This document shows positions 49,932 through 62,438 of a stretch of 64,000 bases of DNA, piece by piece (positions within the stretch are counted from its first letter, which is position 1; every line of letters begins with the position of its first letter). The stretch is from Ailurus styani. Lineage: Eukaryota > Chordata > Mammalia > Carnivora > Ailuridae. Location of the stretch: the NCBI GenBank assembly GCA_002007465.1, contig LNAC01000103.1:1262565-1326564 (forward strand), written 5' to 3'. The position numbers and the translations under genes are program-made. The notes beneath the pieces are model-generated. The model was not told the origin of the DNA. It searched no databases and saw only the letters and a program-made list of their open reading frames with translations.

Positions 49932-50117
49932 ACCCTGGGTGGCTCAGTCACTGGGCGTCTGACTTTGGCTCAGGTCATGATCTCAGGGTCTTGGGATCGA
50001 GCCCTGCATTGGGCTCCCTACTTGGTGGGAAGCCTGTTCTCCCTCTCCCACTCCCCCTGCTTGTGTTCCCTCTCTCATTGTGTCTCTCTCTGTCAATAAA
50101 CAAAAAATCTAAAAAAA
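49932..50117 (+). mobile_element. SINEC SINE, slightly 5'-truncated
   Basis: Starts at CCTGGGTGGCTCAG without the GGGCG head bases and runs to an A-rich then T-rich tail. No clear target-site duplication. The preceding bases happen to read TAACCCTAACCC. Confidence 0.93.
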
Positions 50118-53100
50118 TTTTTTTTTAAAAAAATAATGATATGCTCTATACTTGTACTTATTCATAATGAAAAGAATTAAAATAATAAAAGCAAAAAATA
50201 AAATATAAAATAATAATTAATTAGAAAATAAAAAGGGGCCAGATATTGATAAAGGAAATATTATTCAAAATTGATCCTAAAAATTTTGTTGAATATGTAG
50301 ACCACGCAAATTCTTATCAACACGATGTTAAAATATTTATAAAATTATGTTAGAAAGCACTGAATTGGTTAAACATTTGGTTTCAAATTTCAAATAAATT
50401 TTTCAGTGGTAAAATGGCTTTAAAACAATGTAAAGAGAATTCGTTAAGTGAAAATAGAGTAAAAAAAGATGACACATCTTTTTGTCCTTAAAAATCTAAG
50501 ACTAAACCACAGTGATGGTGACATCAAAAGGTCAAGTGATCATAGAAGTTCTTAGTGTGTAGTCCTTCGATTCCTCAAAACAATTACATGAAAAAGACAA
50601 TCTGATTAAACTCTGATGTTTCTGAAAGCCCTCTCTTATATCTTTTTCAAAACAGGTAAACTCACATACATCTGCACACTTTCACCCACACAAACACATA
50701 GTTTGCCTCACACAATATGTGCTGTTTCCCATAACTGAAGAACTTCAAGACTGATTCAAAGGTCCACGAATCCCTCTGGTACTTGATGCATCTCCTCACT
50801 ACTGAATTAATGTGATGACTTACAGTTTATTTGAAGGTCAGCTGTAGTTTGTTTGAATTCTTTGAAATTTCTCTGACCTTTATTCTACATCTCTTTTGGC
50901 TTTGCCTGAGTTGAGAGTAATAACTTTTCCCCCAAATTCTTGAATAAGACATGGAGACACAATAAAAAATCAAATAAAATATTTGTAACATGAAAAAAAT
51001 AGTACTGGTTAAATTTCTGGTTAAATGTAGTCGAGCGAATCTTTTCCCCTGGAAACACCAGTTAGTTATTGGTAAAAAAGTAAAGAAATAAACTGGTCTA
51101 AGCCCGTCAAGACAAAGAGAATAGGAAAACAGACTCACATTTCCTCAAAGAATTCAAAAAATTTTGAAGAAAAATATAGATGGAGGGGAGGGTCCCTTGC
51201 TTACTCGGAGTAAACTATAAACTAAATGCTGACTTTGGGATATAATGTTGGGGGAAAAAATGACTTCTCCCTTGAGTCTCTTAAAGTATCAAGATTTGGA
51301 AGCACCAGCACCAAGAAAGATGATAATTAAATTTAGAACAAAAATCACAAAGATGGATTGAAAGTATGTACATGGAGCATTTGTATCCTCAGATACTTTC
51401 CTTCAGCCTGCAAAGTCAGGTCACCACTCTTCTAAGAAAAGACTAAAAGTTATTCTCAGAAAAAAGTTACCGGTAAGAATTCAGACCTGTGGACAACGAG
51501 GTTCACAGAGACTGGCACTCTTGTGGCAGTATGGAGCAGTAAGAGTGGGGTCATGTGACTGAACCATGGGGCATCTGGGTTCCTTCTCTGTTGCTGTTGA
51601 CAGAACCTAGACAATGAGCACTATCAGCCCAGAAATGAGCAAAAATTATTAATGTCAATGTAAACAGTGTATATAAAACACTTCTTTGGGGTTAGGTGGA
51701 AGGATTTCTAAATCTGAAAACTGAGACATTTTACTCTTGATGACAATCTCAATATAACAAAAGAAGCACTAGGAAAGAAAGCAACATGAAAAATTTTTGA
51801 GGCTGTTGCAAACAAAAACGGAATGGAGAAATGGCTCCGTTGTTTATCTGAAGAGGAGAAATTCAATATTATTTGAAAGAATATAAAATTAATACCATAT
51901 ATCTGTATCAGTTTCACACTCCTCAAAATATAACTATTATCATTTAAAAATAACTCTTTTGCCTTTCTATATTCACTCAAATTTTAGATGCAGTATATTT
52001 TGTAGTGATGATTAAATCAATTCACTTTATTCAATGACAATGGGGGCTACAGAGATAATAAGGTTTGATAAAGATTTTTTATTTGGTTTTCTAACCAGAA
52101 TAAGAAAGTCATAGGCTATCTCTAGACATTAATGAATAATCAATTATAATTTTTTAAAGTAGTCTGATATATTTGCTAGTTCACAGAGTATCAAAACAAT
52201 TCTTTTCCATATCGATTCACATTGTTTCAATGCAGAATAGTAGAAAAATTCATTGACTACTGTGAAAAATAGTGTATTTAATTTGTGGTAGGCTGAATAA
52301 TGGCCCCCCAATCTATAAAAGTACCAAAACGTTGCATTTCAATAAACGTATGACTCGATTGTACTGACCAAAAGTTAAAAATGCGTGTGTGTAGGTGTGT
52401 GTATGAGTGTATGTGTTTTGAAAAAATAGCCAAAATTTTAAAATTTTAAGGAAAAACAAAATATACTGATATATTATTAGATTTTGCCACTGTGGTACAT
52501 ACTAGGGGGATACCAGTAAATGAGAAGAGGAACAGGAGCATAAGAATAGCACAGAATATGACTTCATACATGACTTACTATTCACGATGTGCCATAATAG
52601 AGATAGAAAATCATTCCTATGGAAGGAGAACTGAATAGCAAATCATTTGATTTGGAGGAAGCAGTCTAGAAAATTCAGAGAAAATGATGCAATTGTGGCT
52701 TAATAATGATGTAGGAAAAATAATCTGGGCACTAAATGAAAAAATATATATATACATGGCAAGTCCTAAGCATCTTGGTAATCTGATACAATAAGAATAT
52801 AAGTAGAGAGAAATAAGTTGAGAGAGAAGTTTCTGTTCTTGTAAGAAAGAAAAAGAGAAGAAATCTGAAGACAGATTGCAAAAAACTATGAACACTATGA
52901 TAAATAACAGTAAATATAAGGGAAGTGATGTTATTTGTTTTTATTTGCTTTATTTCTGCATTTCTGAGTTATTTAACTGAATTAAATAAATGAGTAGTTC
53001 CTCTTGAGTCATTTAACATAAGAACAGTCCTCACTTGAGATTATGAAATTGATAGTGTGAGTTTAAACCAAGCAAAACTATCTTAAACTTCAATGGGAAG

Positions 53101-54030
53101 AATTACAATTGTTCCATGACCTTTTAAAACCTTTATTGAAATATTAAAAACTCTTTTATTGTTAGTTATATATTTATAGGGAATGAAGAAATAGTAAAAG
53201 TAATATTTACTTAGAACATGCTATATTAAAATGTTCAAAACATTGACCAATGAAGTGTTTTGTTTCTTTAAAAAAAAAAACTTCTAAATAATAGATTGAA
53301 TAGTGTTTTTTCCCCCATTTCCATTTATGATACTTATGATATGGAACAATCAATGCCTTGTTGAATTGTCATTCTTCCTTTTAAGTTTGGGTCAGTTTCA
53401 ATGTTTTATCTTTTGTGCCTTCAGTGTTATGAAACATCTCTAAGAATTCTATCAATGTGAAATTACTCACTAGGATTACCTCCTCTGGGATATTTCATTA
53501 CAACCACCTTCCTCATTGATGCTAAATTCACCTTCACTAATGTCCTCTGGCTCCCTATCTTGAGTCTCTCAGAGAGGGCAATACCCATATTCCCATACTC
53601 ACCTGTCACATGATTACACCCAATTTTATTCCTGAGGGTATCACTTCCATTTCTTTGCTGCACCATCATCTTTACTGTTCTAACCAAATTACCATAAGAG
53701 TCATGTTTACTTTAGCTATTCAGTTGAGCATGATTCCCCCCCCAATAGAGAGTTGGTTTTATTTCTTCCAAAGAAACTTATCTTAAGCTTCATATTTCAA
53801 AGAATAATTAAGTCTCAAACATAAATCTTTAATAGTCTAAAGTGAAAGGTGATATATACTTTTTATTTGGGCATTTATGATTAAATGTATGAATTTGGAA
53901 GATTATAAGCAAGATGTCAAGAAAGAACAAATTTAATTCTCCCCTTTTCCTTTTTATGATCTGACAGAAGTGTTCAAGGGAGAATAAAAATAAAAATAAA
54001 GTGTAGAAGAAGGGTCTTAACCAGTGTTTG
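50118..54030. other. Mostly unique AT-rich sequence
   Basis: About 3.9 kb without a supported gene. 52285-52335 (gtaggctgaataatggcccc) may be the edge of an old LTR or DNA element. A short TG-rich run at 52383-52420. Confidence 0.4.
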
Positions 54031-54992
54031 AAACAAAAGCATCGGGGGCCTCCATGGAGGTGGCCTTGTAGGTCACTCTCAGTTCGGGGCTTTCCTAAAG
54101 CAAGGCCAGTTGGAAGGAAGGAGTCCTGGTGCCCCATCAAAGGGCAGGGCTGGGACAAAGTAGCTGAGGAGAGGCAGCTGCATAGGGATTCCGAGGGACA
54201 GAACCACAATGAGTCCACTAGAACAAGAAGTATTTTATGGCCAGTTTGGCATCCAGAACCAGATCACAACACCCTAAGACTGGAGGAAGACCTCCTCGTA
54301 CTACCAGCTGAAGTTGAGCAAAGGCCCTATAATTACCAAAGACTGCCTTCAAAACAAGAAAAAGTGCCATGCAGAAATTTACTTTATTGACAAGATCAAG
54401 TCCCTGCAACTGCACCGATCCCAGAGATTCGAAATCACCTGCTGTGTCACATGGAGTCCTTGCCCCACCTGTGCCTGAGAACTGGTTGCCTTTGTCAAAG
54501 ATAGTCCCCACCTCAGCCTGCAGAACCTCGTCTCACACCTGCAATTCCACTGGCCCTGGAAGTGTCAGCAGGCGCTGAGACATATGCAGATATTCAGGCT
54601 CCCAGTGGCTGTCATGAGCTGCCTGGAGTTTGAGGACTGCTGGGGGAAGTTTGTGGACACCCAGGACAGGACTTTCCCACCCTAGGATAACCTGGAATAC
54701 TACAGTAAAAGCATAAAACTAACAGCTTAGAAGGATTCTGATGCCCCCGAGTGATTTAGAGAATGACTTTGGAAATCTGAAATTTAGATGACCATCAATC
54801 CCCCCAACCCACCCCTGGTTGGGAAGTGACTCAAGAGGCCTATTCCGAGAGCATCTCAATTTTTCATGAACTGCTGACTCTTAGGAGAAAGTTGTGAGTG
54901 CCACAGGCACCCCTGACCCTTGCCCGAGTCCAGAAAACCTCTCTTCCTCCTTCTTCATGCTTTTGTTTTCTTCTTTCAGTGGGTATATATTT
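54031..54992 (+). pseudogene. APOBEC3H-like: APOBEC3 Z3-domain (APOBEC3H-like) processed pseudogene
   Basis: Broken copy of an APOBEC3 single-domain cytidine deaminase of the Z3 type (APOBEC3H in primates, A3Z3 in carnivores). These are nuclear/cytoplasmic enzymes that deaminate cytosine in single-stranded DNA of retroviruses and retroelements. The reading frame starts at ATG 54209. The zinc site is recognisable: H-A-E at codons 54-56 (54368-54376) and T-W-S-P-C-P-T-C-A at codons 81-89, with C85 and C88. The Thr before Trp-Ser-Pro is the Z3 signature, and the numbering matches human APOBEC3H (H54, E56, C85, C88). E-F-E-D-C-W lies at codons 140-145. Inactivating lesions: TAA at codon 23, TGA at codon 90, TAG at codon 159 (a Trp position in the family), and a frameshift near 54719-54726. 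After the frameshift the C-terminal residues ending N-L-K-F-R reach a TGA at 54789. No introns occur across the roughly 580-nt coding part, so it is a retrocopy. The GC content is higher than its flanks. 54031-54208 is probably 5' UTR. The 3' UTR may continue past the SINE to an A run at 55244-55252. It cannot encode an active enzyme. Confidence 0.9.
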
Positions 54993-55196
54993 TTATTTTT
55001 TTTAAAGGTTTTATTTATTTATTTATTTGTCAGAGACAGAGAGAAAGAGAGCACAAGCAGCAGGAGAAGCAGGCAGAGGGAGAAACAGGCTCCCTGCTGA
55101 GCAGAGAGAACCGTGCGGGACTCAATTCCAGGATCCTAGGATCATGACCTGAGCTGGAGGCAGATGCTTAACCCACTGAGCCACCCAGGCATCCCA
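54993..55196 (-). mobile_element. SINEC SINE in the 3' part of the pseudogene
   Basis: Complete reverse SINE. Target-site duplication ggtatatattt (54982-54992 and 55197-55207). It appears to split the 3' UTR of the APOBEC3-like retrocopy. Confidence 0.95.
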
Positions 55197-55252
55197 GGTA
55201 TATATTTCTATAATTGAAAAAATTATAATAAGTTTTAACTCTGTAAAAAAAA
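55197..55252 (+). pseudogene. Possible 3' UTR end and poly(A) of the APOBEC3-like retrocopy
   Basis: AT-rich sequence ending in eight A (55244-55252), followed by acaaaag, which also occurs at 54033-54039 just before the GC-rich start of the retrocopy. This could be the original target-site duplication, but seven bases is weak evidence. Confidence 0.35.
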
Positions 55253-55260
55253 CACAAAAG

Positions 55261-56784
55261 AATTAAGATAAAGCAAATTGTTCAAAACTCATATATGTAA
55301 TTTTTTAAGATACATGATGGATGATTGCAGATTGAAGGGATTCACTAAGTATGAACTCCCACTCTACAGATGGCAAGAAAGTTGTGAGATGTTACATGAG
55401 GTAGAAAAAAAAATTGTGACAAATCTCAAAGCATCAACTAAACTGTAGGGGTGAGGGTCAAAACTGATAACTTGTCACAGGGCTGAGTGCAATTCCTGAC
55501 ATTTAGTAATAACTTTTAAATCAAAGGCTATGGCAGCAATGCTCTAAGGTCAAACACTGGTGACAAAGTCACCCACAGTAACTCTTTATGGAGGTGAAGC
55601 ATCATTCAACATTGGGGGAAGATTCTGGAATCAGGTAAATCACTTGATTCTGGGGAGGAAAGACTAGAAGAGAAGAAAAGAAGGCCAACAATATGAAAAG
55701 TGAAAATTATTCTACTTGAAGCCACCTTTGTTCAAGATATAACAATACTTAGATTTAAAAGTCTTCAAAATACTCAAGAAAATGTTTTAAATAGTGGAAT
55801 TTAAGCATTTGCAAATTTGGTTATGAAAATTAGAATGAAGGACTCACTAGCACAGCTGGAGAAAAAGCAAGCACTGCTCTCTTTTTCAGTGTTTAAAAAC
55901 TATATACAACTTCCATGAAATATATTCTGGCGATGACATTTTTAGAGTTTAGCTCTAACAATTCAAATGCTGATCATGCTCCTCCTGGAGCTTTAGAGTA
56001 AAAGGGCAGAATATTTCTGAAGCTAGATGATTCACAGGGGCCTGGTGGAGGTGACTCCCTCATGTTCTCCATTTCTATAAAGAGCCACGATGCTTGCAAT
56101 TCGCTCTACCACACATTTATGCAAAGGTCTAGGGGAAATTGCTACAATTTTTCCTGTACAACAGGATACTAGTTCCCATCACAGAGAGCTCAGATTTCTT
56201 TAGTAAGGATGATGCTTTTGAGTTTTTGATGTGGATGTCCCCATTGATGGGGTGACATGGTTGGATACAACACCTTCTGTGGTTAAACCTTGGGAATAGA
56301 ATCAGATTTTGGTTCTTAATTTTTTATATTTGTCAAAAAAAACATGAATTTCCTTGTTCTGCATGGAAGTAAGCCCTTATATGTTACTGATATTTCCTAT
56401 GCAAATATGTTTATAATGTTCATTGTTAATTAAGTTGAATTAGGTAAAATTATATGAATAAGAAGTCATTTATATCAAATTCTTCTTAAACTCAAGTTCT
56501 CATTGATGGATCCACCTAAAAATAACAATCGACCAGATGACAGTGATAAAAAACATGTAGATACATTCCCTGGTTCTTTTCTGCCTAGAATAGGTCATTC
56601 TGCTTTTCGAAAACCATGCCATCTGTTAACACTTCATGTTCTTTCTGCTTTAGGAGCCATCAGAAGCAGCTGATCAGAGTTTCTATGACTTAATTTATAT
56701 TCCCTAAAGACTATCTTCTTGCAACGCTTAAATCAGGTATCCCTCCTGAACAATTATTTCTGTCACCCACAATTTATTATTTCT
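55261..56784. other. Unique sequence
   Basis: No gene or repeat recognised. 55980-56300 is a little more GC-rich but shows no domain or splice signal I can support. Confidence 0.4.
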
Positions 56785-56797
56785 AAAAACAGGTATA

Positions 56798-57011
56798 GGG
56801 CACCTGGGTGGCTCAGTGGGTTAAAGCCTTTGCTTTCGGCTCAGGTCATGATCTCAGCGTCCTGGGATGGAGGCCCGCATCCGGCTCTCTGCTCAGCGGG
56901 GAGCCTGCTTCCTCCTCTCCCTGTCTCTCTGTCTGCCTCTCTGCCTACTTGTAATCTCTCTCTCTGTGTCAAATAAATAAATAAAATCTTTAAAAAAAAT
57001 AAAAAATAAAT
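56798..57011 (+). mobile_element. SINEC SINE
   Basis: Complete young SINE with a perfect 13-bp target-site duplication aaaaacaggtata (56785-56797 and 57012-57024). Confidence 0.97.
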
Positions 57012-57024
57012 AAAAACAGGTATA

Positions 57025-58190
57025 TGAATAGGACATCACTGTTAACTCCTATAGTTACTGAGAGAAATAGACTAGAAAAAATATTTCATAATTATTTACT
57101 GTACCACATATAAAGTGGCTAACAAATGTTTTATAATAGTAAATTAAGATCTCTTAAGATAAAATATATCAACCTTCTTGCAAAATGTCAATAATTACTT
57201 TCAAAATAATATTAAAAAATAAATATTCACTATTATTAAAGAAAATACATAATTCTTATAAGAAATATTTCTCATAACATTTAATAATTTTAAACCCAAG
57301 CAAAATAAAAGTTAAATACCTGAGAAGATATAAATGGTTCTGATCAGAAGTAGTGGGCAGTAAGGTTGCTAATTCTTTTAAGTTATTTTTATATCTGTAG
57401 TATTTTTCTATCATTATTATAAAGGAATTTTGGGGGGAACTGAAAAAAACACTAATTGTGAGTTTGTATGAAAGAGTAAATAATTAAAAATAAAGTTCGC
57501 TTTTTTGAAACACAATGAAAGAACATTTTGGGTTAAACAGTAAACTGTATTTAAGACTATAATATTTAGAATGCATAGTAGGCATTTATGCATAAATATA
57601 TTAAATCAAACAAGTGACTCTCAAATAAAAAGTATTAATGTGTGTATGTATATAATTTATAATATATCATTTATAATTTAATAATTATGATAAAGTTATT
57701 TTGAAAAAAATTAAAAATAAGAATATTATTAGTGAACTGGAATCAATAGTAAAGAATGAGAAGTGTTCAGTAGAGCAAATTTAGTCAGTAAGTAAATACA
57801 CAGAAACATTTGACACTGAATTAAAAAGTAGAAAGTACACATTAAATAGCATTTCACCAATCAAAATTACAAAGTTTCAAAAAGATGATTCAAAATATCA
57901 AAGGTTTCAAAGTGAGTTTTAACAGTGAATGTTAATATAGATTAATACAAAAATTGTAATAGATAGACTAATTAGATTCTGCCAAATCGAACCATCCTGT
58001 AGAATGGAACTGTTAACTCCAGACAAAATACAAATAAATGATGTCCTGAAGGCACTAAAAAGTAAACAAATATAGGCAGACTCTGGTGACAACATTTGGT
58101 ACAAATCTGATAAGGTTTGGATGTCTCTATTTTTATAACTTTTACCCTGAGGTTAGGCCCAAGATGCCAACATGAGGGACAGCTTAAATT
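57025..58190. other. Unique, very AT-rich sequence
   Basis: No gene or repeat recognised. Confidence 0.45.
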
Positions 58191-58191
58191 C

Positions 58192-58210
58192 TCACACACA
58201 CACACATACA

Positions 58211-58247
<37 letters not shown>
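58192..58247. repeat. (CA)n microsatellite
   Basis: Dinucleotide run interrupted by TACACGCG near 58207-58214, so a compound repeat. Confidence 0.95.
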
Positions 58248-58250
<3 letters not shown>

Positions 58251-58319
58251 TGGGAGGATGGAGAGAGAGGGACAGAAAGAGACAACGGAGTCTTTCTCTG
58301 TTGAAGAACTAAAAATCAG

Positions 58320-58523
58320 GGCGCCTGGGTGGCTCAGTGGGTTAAAGCCTCTGCTTTCGGCTCAGGTCATGATCTCAGGGTCCTGGGATGGAGGCCTGCA
58401 TCCAGCTCCCTGCTCAGCAGGGAACCTGCTTCCTCCTCTCCCTCTCTCTCTGCCTGCCTCTCTGCCTACTTGTGATTTGATCTCTCTCTGTGTCAAATAA
58501 ATAAATAAAATCTTAAAAAAAAA
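58320..58523 (+). mobile_element. SINEC SINE
   Basis: Complete young SINE with a perfect 15-bp target-site duplication agaactaaaaatcag (58305-58319 and 58524-58538). Confidence 0.97.
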
Positions 58524-58544
58524 AGAACTAAAAATCAGAATTCA

Positions 58545-60100
58545 GGGCAACCACAGTCATTGGAGCATTAATAGAAAATCCTCTTAGTGGGAATCCTAAA
58601 ATCTGTGTGCAAATTCTGCCCAAATCTTTGGGTTATATCCTGAATCATACATACTTTCATCAATCTAGCTAGACAAAAAAGAGCTGAATAAAGGTTTGAG
58701 CTGCCATACAAGAGACAGTTTCAGCAATTGATTTCAACCCTGTTGATTGCTTAATAATGGAAACCACAATTTTCAAAAGAGTAATGCCGAATCTAGAGTC
58801 TTCACAATATAACATTTAAAATATCCAGGATAGATCAAAATTATTCAATATAACAAAAAAGGAAGGCAAATATTAAATTTTCTCAAAAGAAAAATAATTA
58901 AGAGAGAATAACCCCAAATGACCAGATATTAAAATTAGCAAATATGAATTTTAAGATAGATATCACTACTCTGGTCAATAACATAAAAGACTCTCAGTCA
59001 TAGAATAGATAGAAAAAGATAGAAGATAGAAGAAAGATATAGAAAAGATAGAAAAGGCCTAGAGGTAAATGATAAAAAAAAAAAGAAGAAAATACCAAAA
59101 CTTAAAGGATACACATGGAATTAATAAAAAAGAACCCTATTCTCTTAAATAAGTGAACTAAAATCCTCTAATCTGAAGAAGATAAAAAACAATGACTTAA
59201 ATGAATCTAATTTTTGGGAAAGCATGTAAACAATTCAATATATGTGTAATTGAAGTCCCAGACAAGAGGAGAGTAATGATGGGACAAGAAAAATATTTAA
59301 GGAAATAATGACCAAAATGTCTAAAATTTGGTGAAGGATATAAATTTCCAAAATCAAGAAGTTCATCAAACACCAAGCAGTAGGAATAAATGCCAACTAT
59401 GCCCTGGCATAAAAATTGAAACAATTTTTAGTAAAAACAAAGAGAAAAAGAAAATCTTGAAAACTTAAGGAGAAAATACCATAATACATTGATGGGAAGA
59501 CAAATTTATATTGCCAATGAATTTTTATCAAAAACTATGCAGGCAAGGAGATATCAAGCTGAACTCCTTAAAGTACTGAGAGAAAAAACTGTCAACCCAG
59601 AGGTCAATAGCCAGCAAAAATATTCTTCAAAGATAAAGGGAAATAAATACATTCTTAGATAAACCCAAGTTTAGATAGTTGTTACTAGATTTTCAGGAAG
59701 TATTAAGTCTGTGGAAAGAAATGGGATTCATCAGAAATGAGATCTATCTGGATAAATATAAAAGACAACAATTTTTTCCATTTCTTTAAAATAAAAAGGA
59801 TAATTTAAAATAAGAAGTATAACAGTTTTTTTGTGGGGTTTCTGATGTATGTAGATATATTACATAACATAACTATAACATGAAACGTAAATGGGGCTTA
59901 GTTAATGGACTCAGAAAGTTATTTGGTTTTATGTATTTTATGTATTATGGTACACAGTCTAAGCAGACTGTGAACAATTGAAGATGATTTCTGGAATCCC
60001 TAGATCAGTCACACACAAAGAAAACACAAATAGCTGTAACATAAAAGCCAATGGATACAATGGAATTTTAAATTTATTCAGATCACTTGGAAAACACATA
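58545..60100 (+). mobile_element. HAL1 (half-LINE) element, degraded
   Basis: Sense-strand HAL1, an L1-related element coding only for an ORF1-type RNA-binding protein. Followable segments: aaaatatccaggatagatca, atgtgtaattgaagtcccag, a gtctaaaatttggtgaagga stretch, aaactgtcaacccagaggtc then agccagcaaaaatattcttc, and the HAL1 3' region ttgtggggtttctgatgtat. ORF1 is destroyed by stops. The SINE at 58320 sits just upstream. Confidence 0.82.
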
Positions 60101-60109
60101 GTAATAAAT

Positions 60110-62284
60110 TTTGACATATTTTAGAATTCTTATTTGTGAACCACCTAATGATTGGCACTTATATAGTAATTATATAGCAAAACTTCCTTTCTACAGAAAC
60201 GCTAATGAATACACTGACAATGTTTGACCATATCACTTTATATTTACTCGAGTTTTACATCTTGAAATTGTGTATACTTCATTGTGGGGATTATTACTGT
60301 TTTATTTTACAAATGTCCCTGCATTTATAAAGACTGTCTTTTAGTTATTCAGTACTCTTTTTTTTTCTCTCATAAACGTAAACACTCATGTGGAGTTAAT
60401 GCTTCTGATTTTCCTTCAGTGCTCTTTGCAATAATGTTACTGCATTTCTGTCTTAAATAGCATTTATCAGTACTACACAGTGTGCTCAGAGATTGGTTAG
60501 GAAAACAGATTACAGCAACCTTCGGGTACTACAAGGTTAAGTGATTTAACCTTGGTCACAGGAAAGATAAATGACAGTACTGAGAACAGTATCTGGCTAA
60601 CATAAGGAGCTTATTTTAAATCTATTCTTAATGTTAGTTTCTAAATCAGAGTTTTTGCTTTACAAACTAGAAGGAAAATAAGCAAAGGGGTAACTTGAAT
60701 TAAAATTTGCATCAATTCAATTCTGTTGTCTTATATGTTTCAATTTTCCAAAATGATATAGTACTTTTGCATTAATGAAATAAAATGGATTCTGAATAAT
60801 GTCATTCAGCAAGTGTTTATACAAGTGGATGACTGAGAAACAATTATTTGAGAACCACAGTAGATTAAGCCCCTTGGTTGAAAGAGTCTGAAGAATTGAT
60901 CAAGAAGCAATGCTCAATATTCTCTTGCTCTCAAGAGACAAGATCAGCTAGCATAGTATTCCTTGGAGTCTCTTTATTTGTTCATTCATTCATTCACTCA
61001 TTTGTTCAGTTATTCATTCTAACAAGATACACTTTAAATTAAAAATTTGGTTTCTGGAAATGAGTTGAAATGAATTAAATTTTCAGAGTCACAGAGAAGA
61101 GACTATTTGCTGTCCTGGAAGTGAGAACAAAATGAGGATAGAATGTTGTAGTCACTATTACAAATACCGACTACATTCCTCCTTCAAGGTGTGTTTTCTA
61201 GAATCCACTTTGTGATCCAGGGGGCATTTACGTGGGATAAATCACACTCACCTCCATAGTCTGTCTCAAGGGGTGATTAAAAAAGAGTGACTAATGTCTA
61301 AGGAATTTTCAGAAACTTTTTTATGTAAACATACTAAAATATAATCATAAGTAAGAAAATTTCTAGACATTTAAAAAATATATAATTTTAATTTTTCTCT
61401 AATAATGCATCATTGGTCTGTGCTGTTTCACAGTGCATGCTTTATACTTCCCATGACAGAGGCCAAGGGGATCTATAAATAATTTTACTGTCTTATCCAG
61501 ACGGTAGAAGCATGACCTAGACAGGGCCCAGCAATGCTTTCCCAAAGCAAGTGAGGCAAAAGGTAAAGGGATGCTTAGGTTTTCACTTGCACAAACAGTA
61601 TTAATGATGTCCTGAAGTTACGGTGATATGTTGGTCAGGTCGTTTCTGTTTCTTGTTCCTTTATCCTACCTTGTTTCCATGGTTTCTGCCCAATTCACTT
61701 GCCTGATTCTCTAACTTATTCTGAGTGTCTCAATAAATTCTATTTCTGCTTAAGATAGCCACAGTGAGCTTTTATGTCTTAAAATCAAGAACTCTGAAAA
61801 CAACAAAAAATCTTTACTATGTAAGTAAGTATGGACTTTAGACTTTTTCATAACATCTGTGGATTTTAAAATGGTGTGTATAGCCTTTATTTTTTTCCAA
61901 AACCTTATTACTGTTTCTGAGTCATTCAGGCTAAACTTTATCTGTCAATTTACTTTTTAATTTCTGTTTTGTGAAACAGAGAGGCATACATTTGTTATTT
62001 CCATGATCAACCTTTAAGGAACCAAGGCCTTTTAGCTTCCTAATGTAGCGCAAAATAAGATAGAGATGTGGTATCTGTTATTGTGTTAATGGCTTGAGTG
62101 CCAGATGATAAAAAAGAGACACTTTCTGCAAAAGCCAAAGGATTGAATAGTAAGGACTACACAGAAGATAGAGAATACTCCTCAATTATTTCCACATTTC
62201 TGAATCCCCTTCCAATTTCAGCTTGATGAAAGCACATAGCAACTGTTGCTATCACAGGGGAATACATTTGTCACTGTGTTGTTG
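60110..62284. other. Mostly unique sequence
   Basis: No gene. A possible MIR scrap at 60455-60600, a (TTCA)n-like run at 60981-61020, and an LTR-like stretch near 61640-61780 (ctcaataaattctatttctg) that I cannot classify. Confidence 0.4.

Positions 62285-62316
<32 letters not shown>
62285..62316. repeat. (GT)n microsatellite
   Basis: GT run next to the older SINE at 62325. Confidence 0.93.
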
Positions 62317-62322
<6 letters not shown>

Positions 62323-62324
62323 TT

Positions 62325-62438
62325 AAAGTGGGCTCCATGGACAGTGTGGAGCCCAGTGCAGGGCTTGAACTCAGAACCCTGAGATCAGGACATGATCAAA
62401 AATCAGATGCTTAGCTGACTGAGCCACCCAGGTGCCTC
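62325..62438 (-). mobile_element. Older-subfamily SINEC SINE, 3' part missing
   Basis: Reverse copy of the older subfamily: GTGGGCTCCATGGACAGTGT, gcagggcttgaactcagaac and head TGAGCCACCCAGGTGCCTCC. The CT-rich/A-tail side is replaced by, or has grown into, the GT microsatellite. Confidence 0.88.

Noticed and set aside
49924..49935. TAACCCTAACCC directly before a SINE, suggesting an interstitial telomere repeat
   Set aside because: Only two hexamers, easily produced by chance next to the SINE head.
51170..51720. Non-repetitive stretch with CAG/GGT words considered as an exon or promoter
   Set aside because: No long frame, CpG cluster or family similarity that I could support.
53463..53687. 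A 74-residue minus-strand open frame in moderately GC-rich sequence
   Set aside because: No domain, no start context or splice evidence, and no repeat match; length is within chance expectation.
54028..54390. A 120-residue open frame overlapping the APOBEC3-like copy
   Set aside because: It is a different frame over the 5' UTR and first codons of the pseudogene and has no APOBEC similarity.
14201..58500. A recurring translated peptide with PGWLSGLKPLLSAQVMISG-like sequence at about 14.3, 18.4, 56.8 and 58.4 kb, resembling a small protein family
   Set aside because: Each instance lies inside a SINEC copy; it is one frame of the SINE body, not a gene.
57972..58500. Cys/Val and His/Thr repeat open frames
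   Set aside because: Translation of the CA microsatellite and adjacent SINE.
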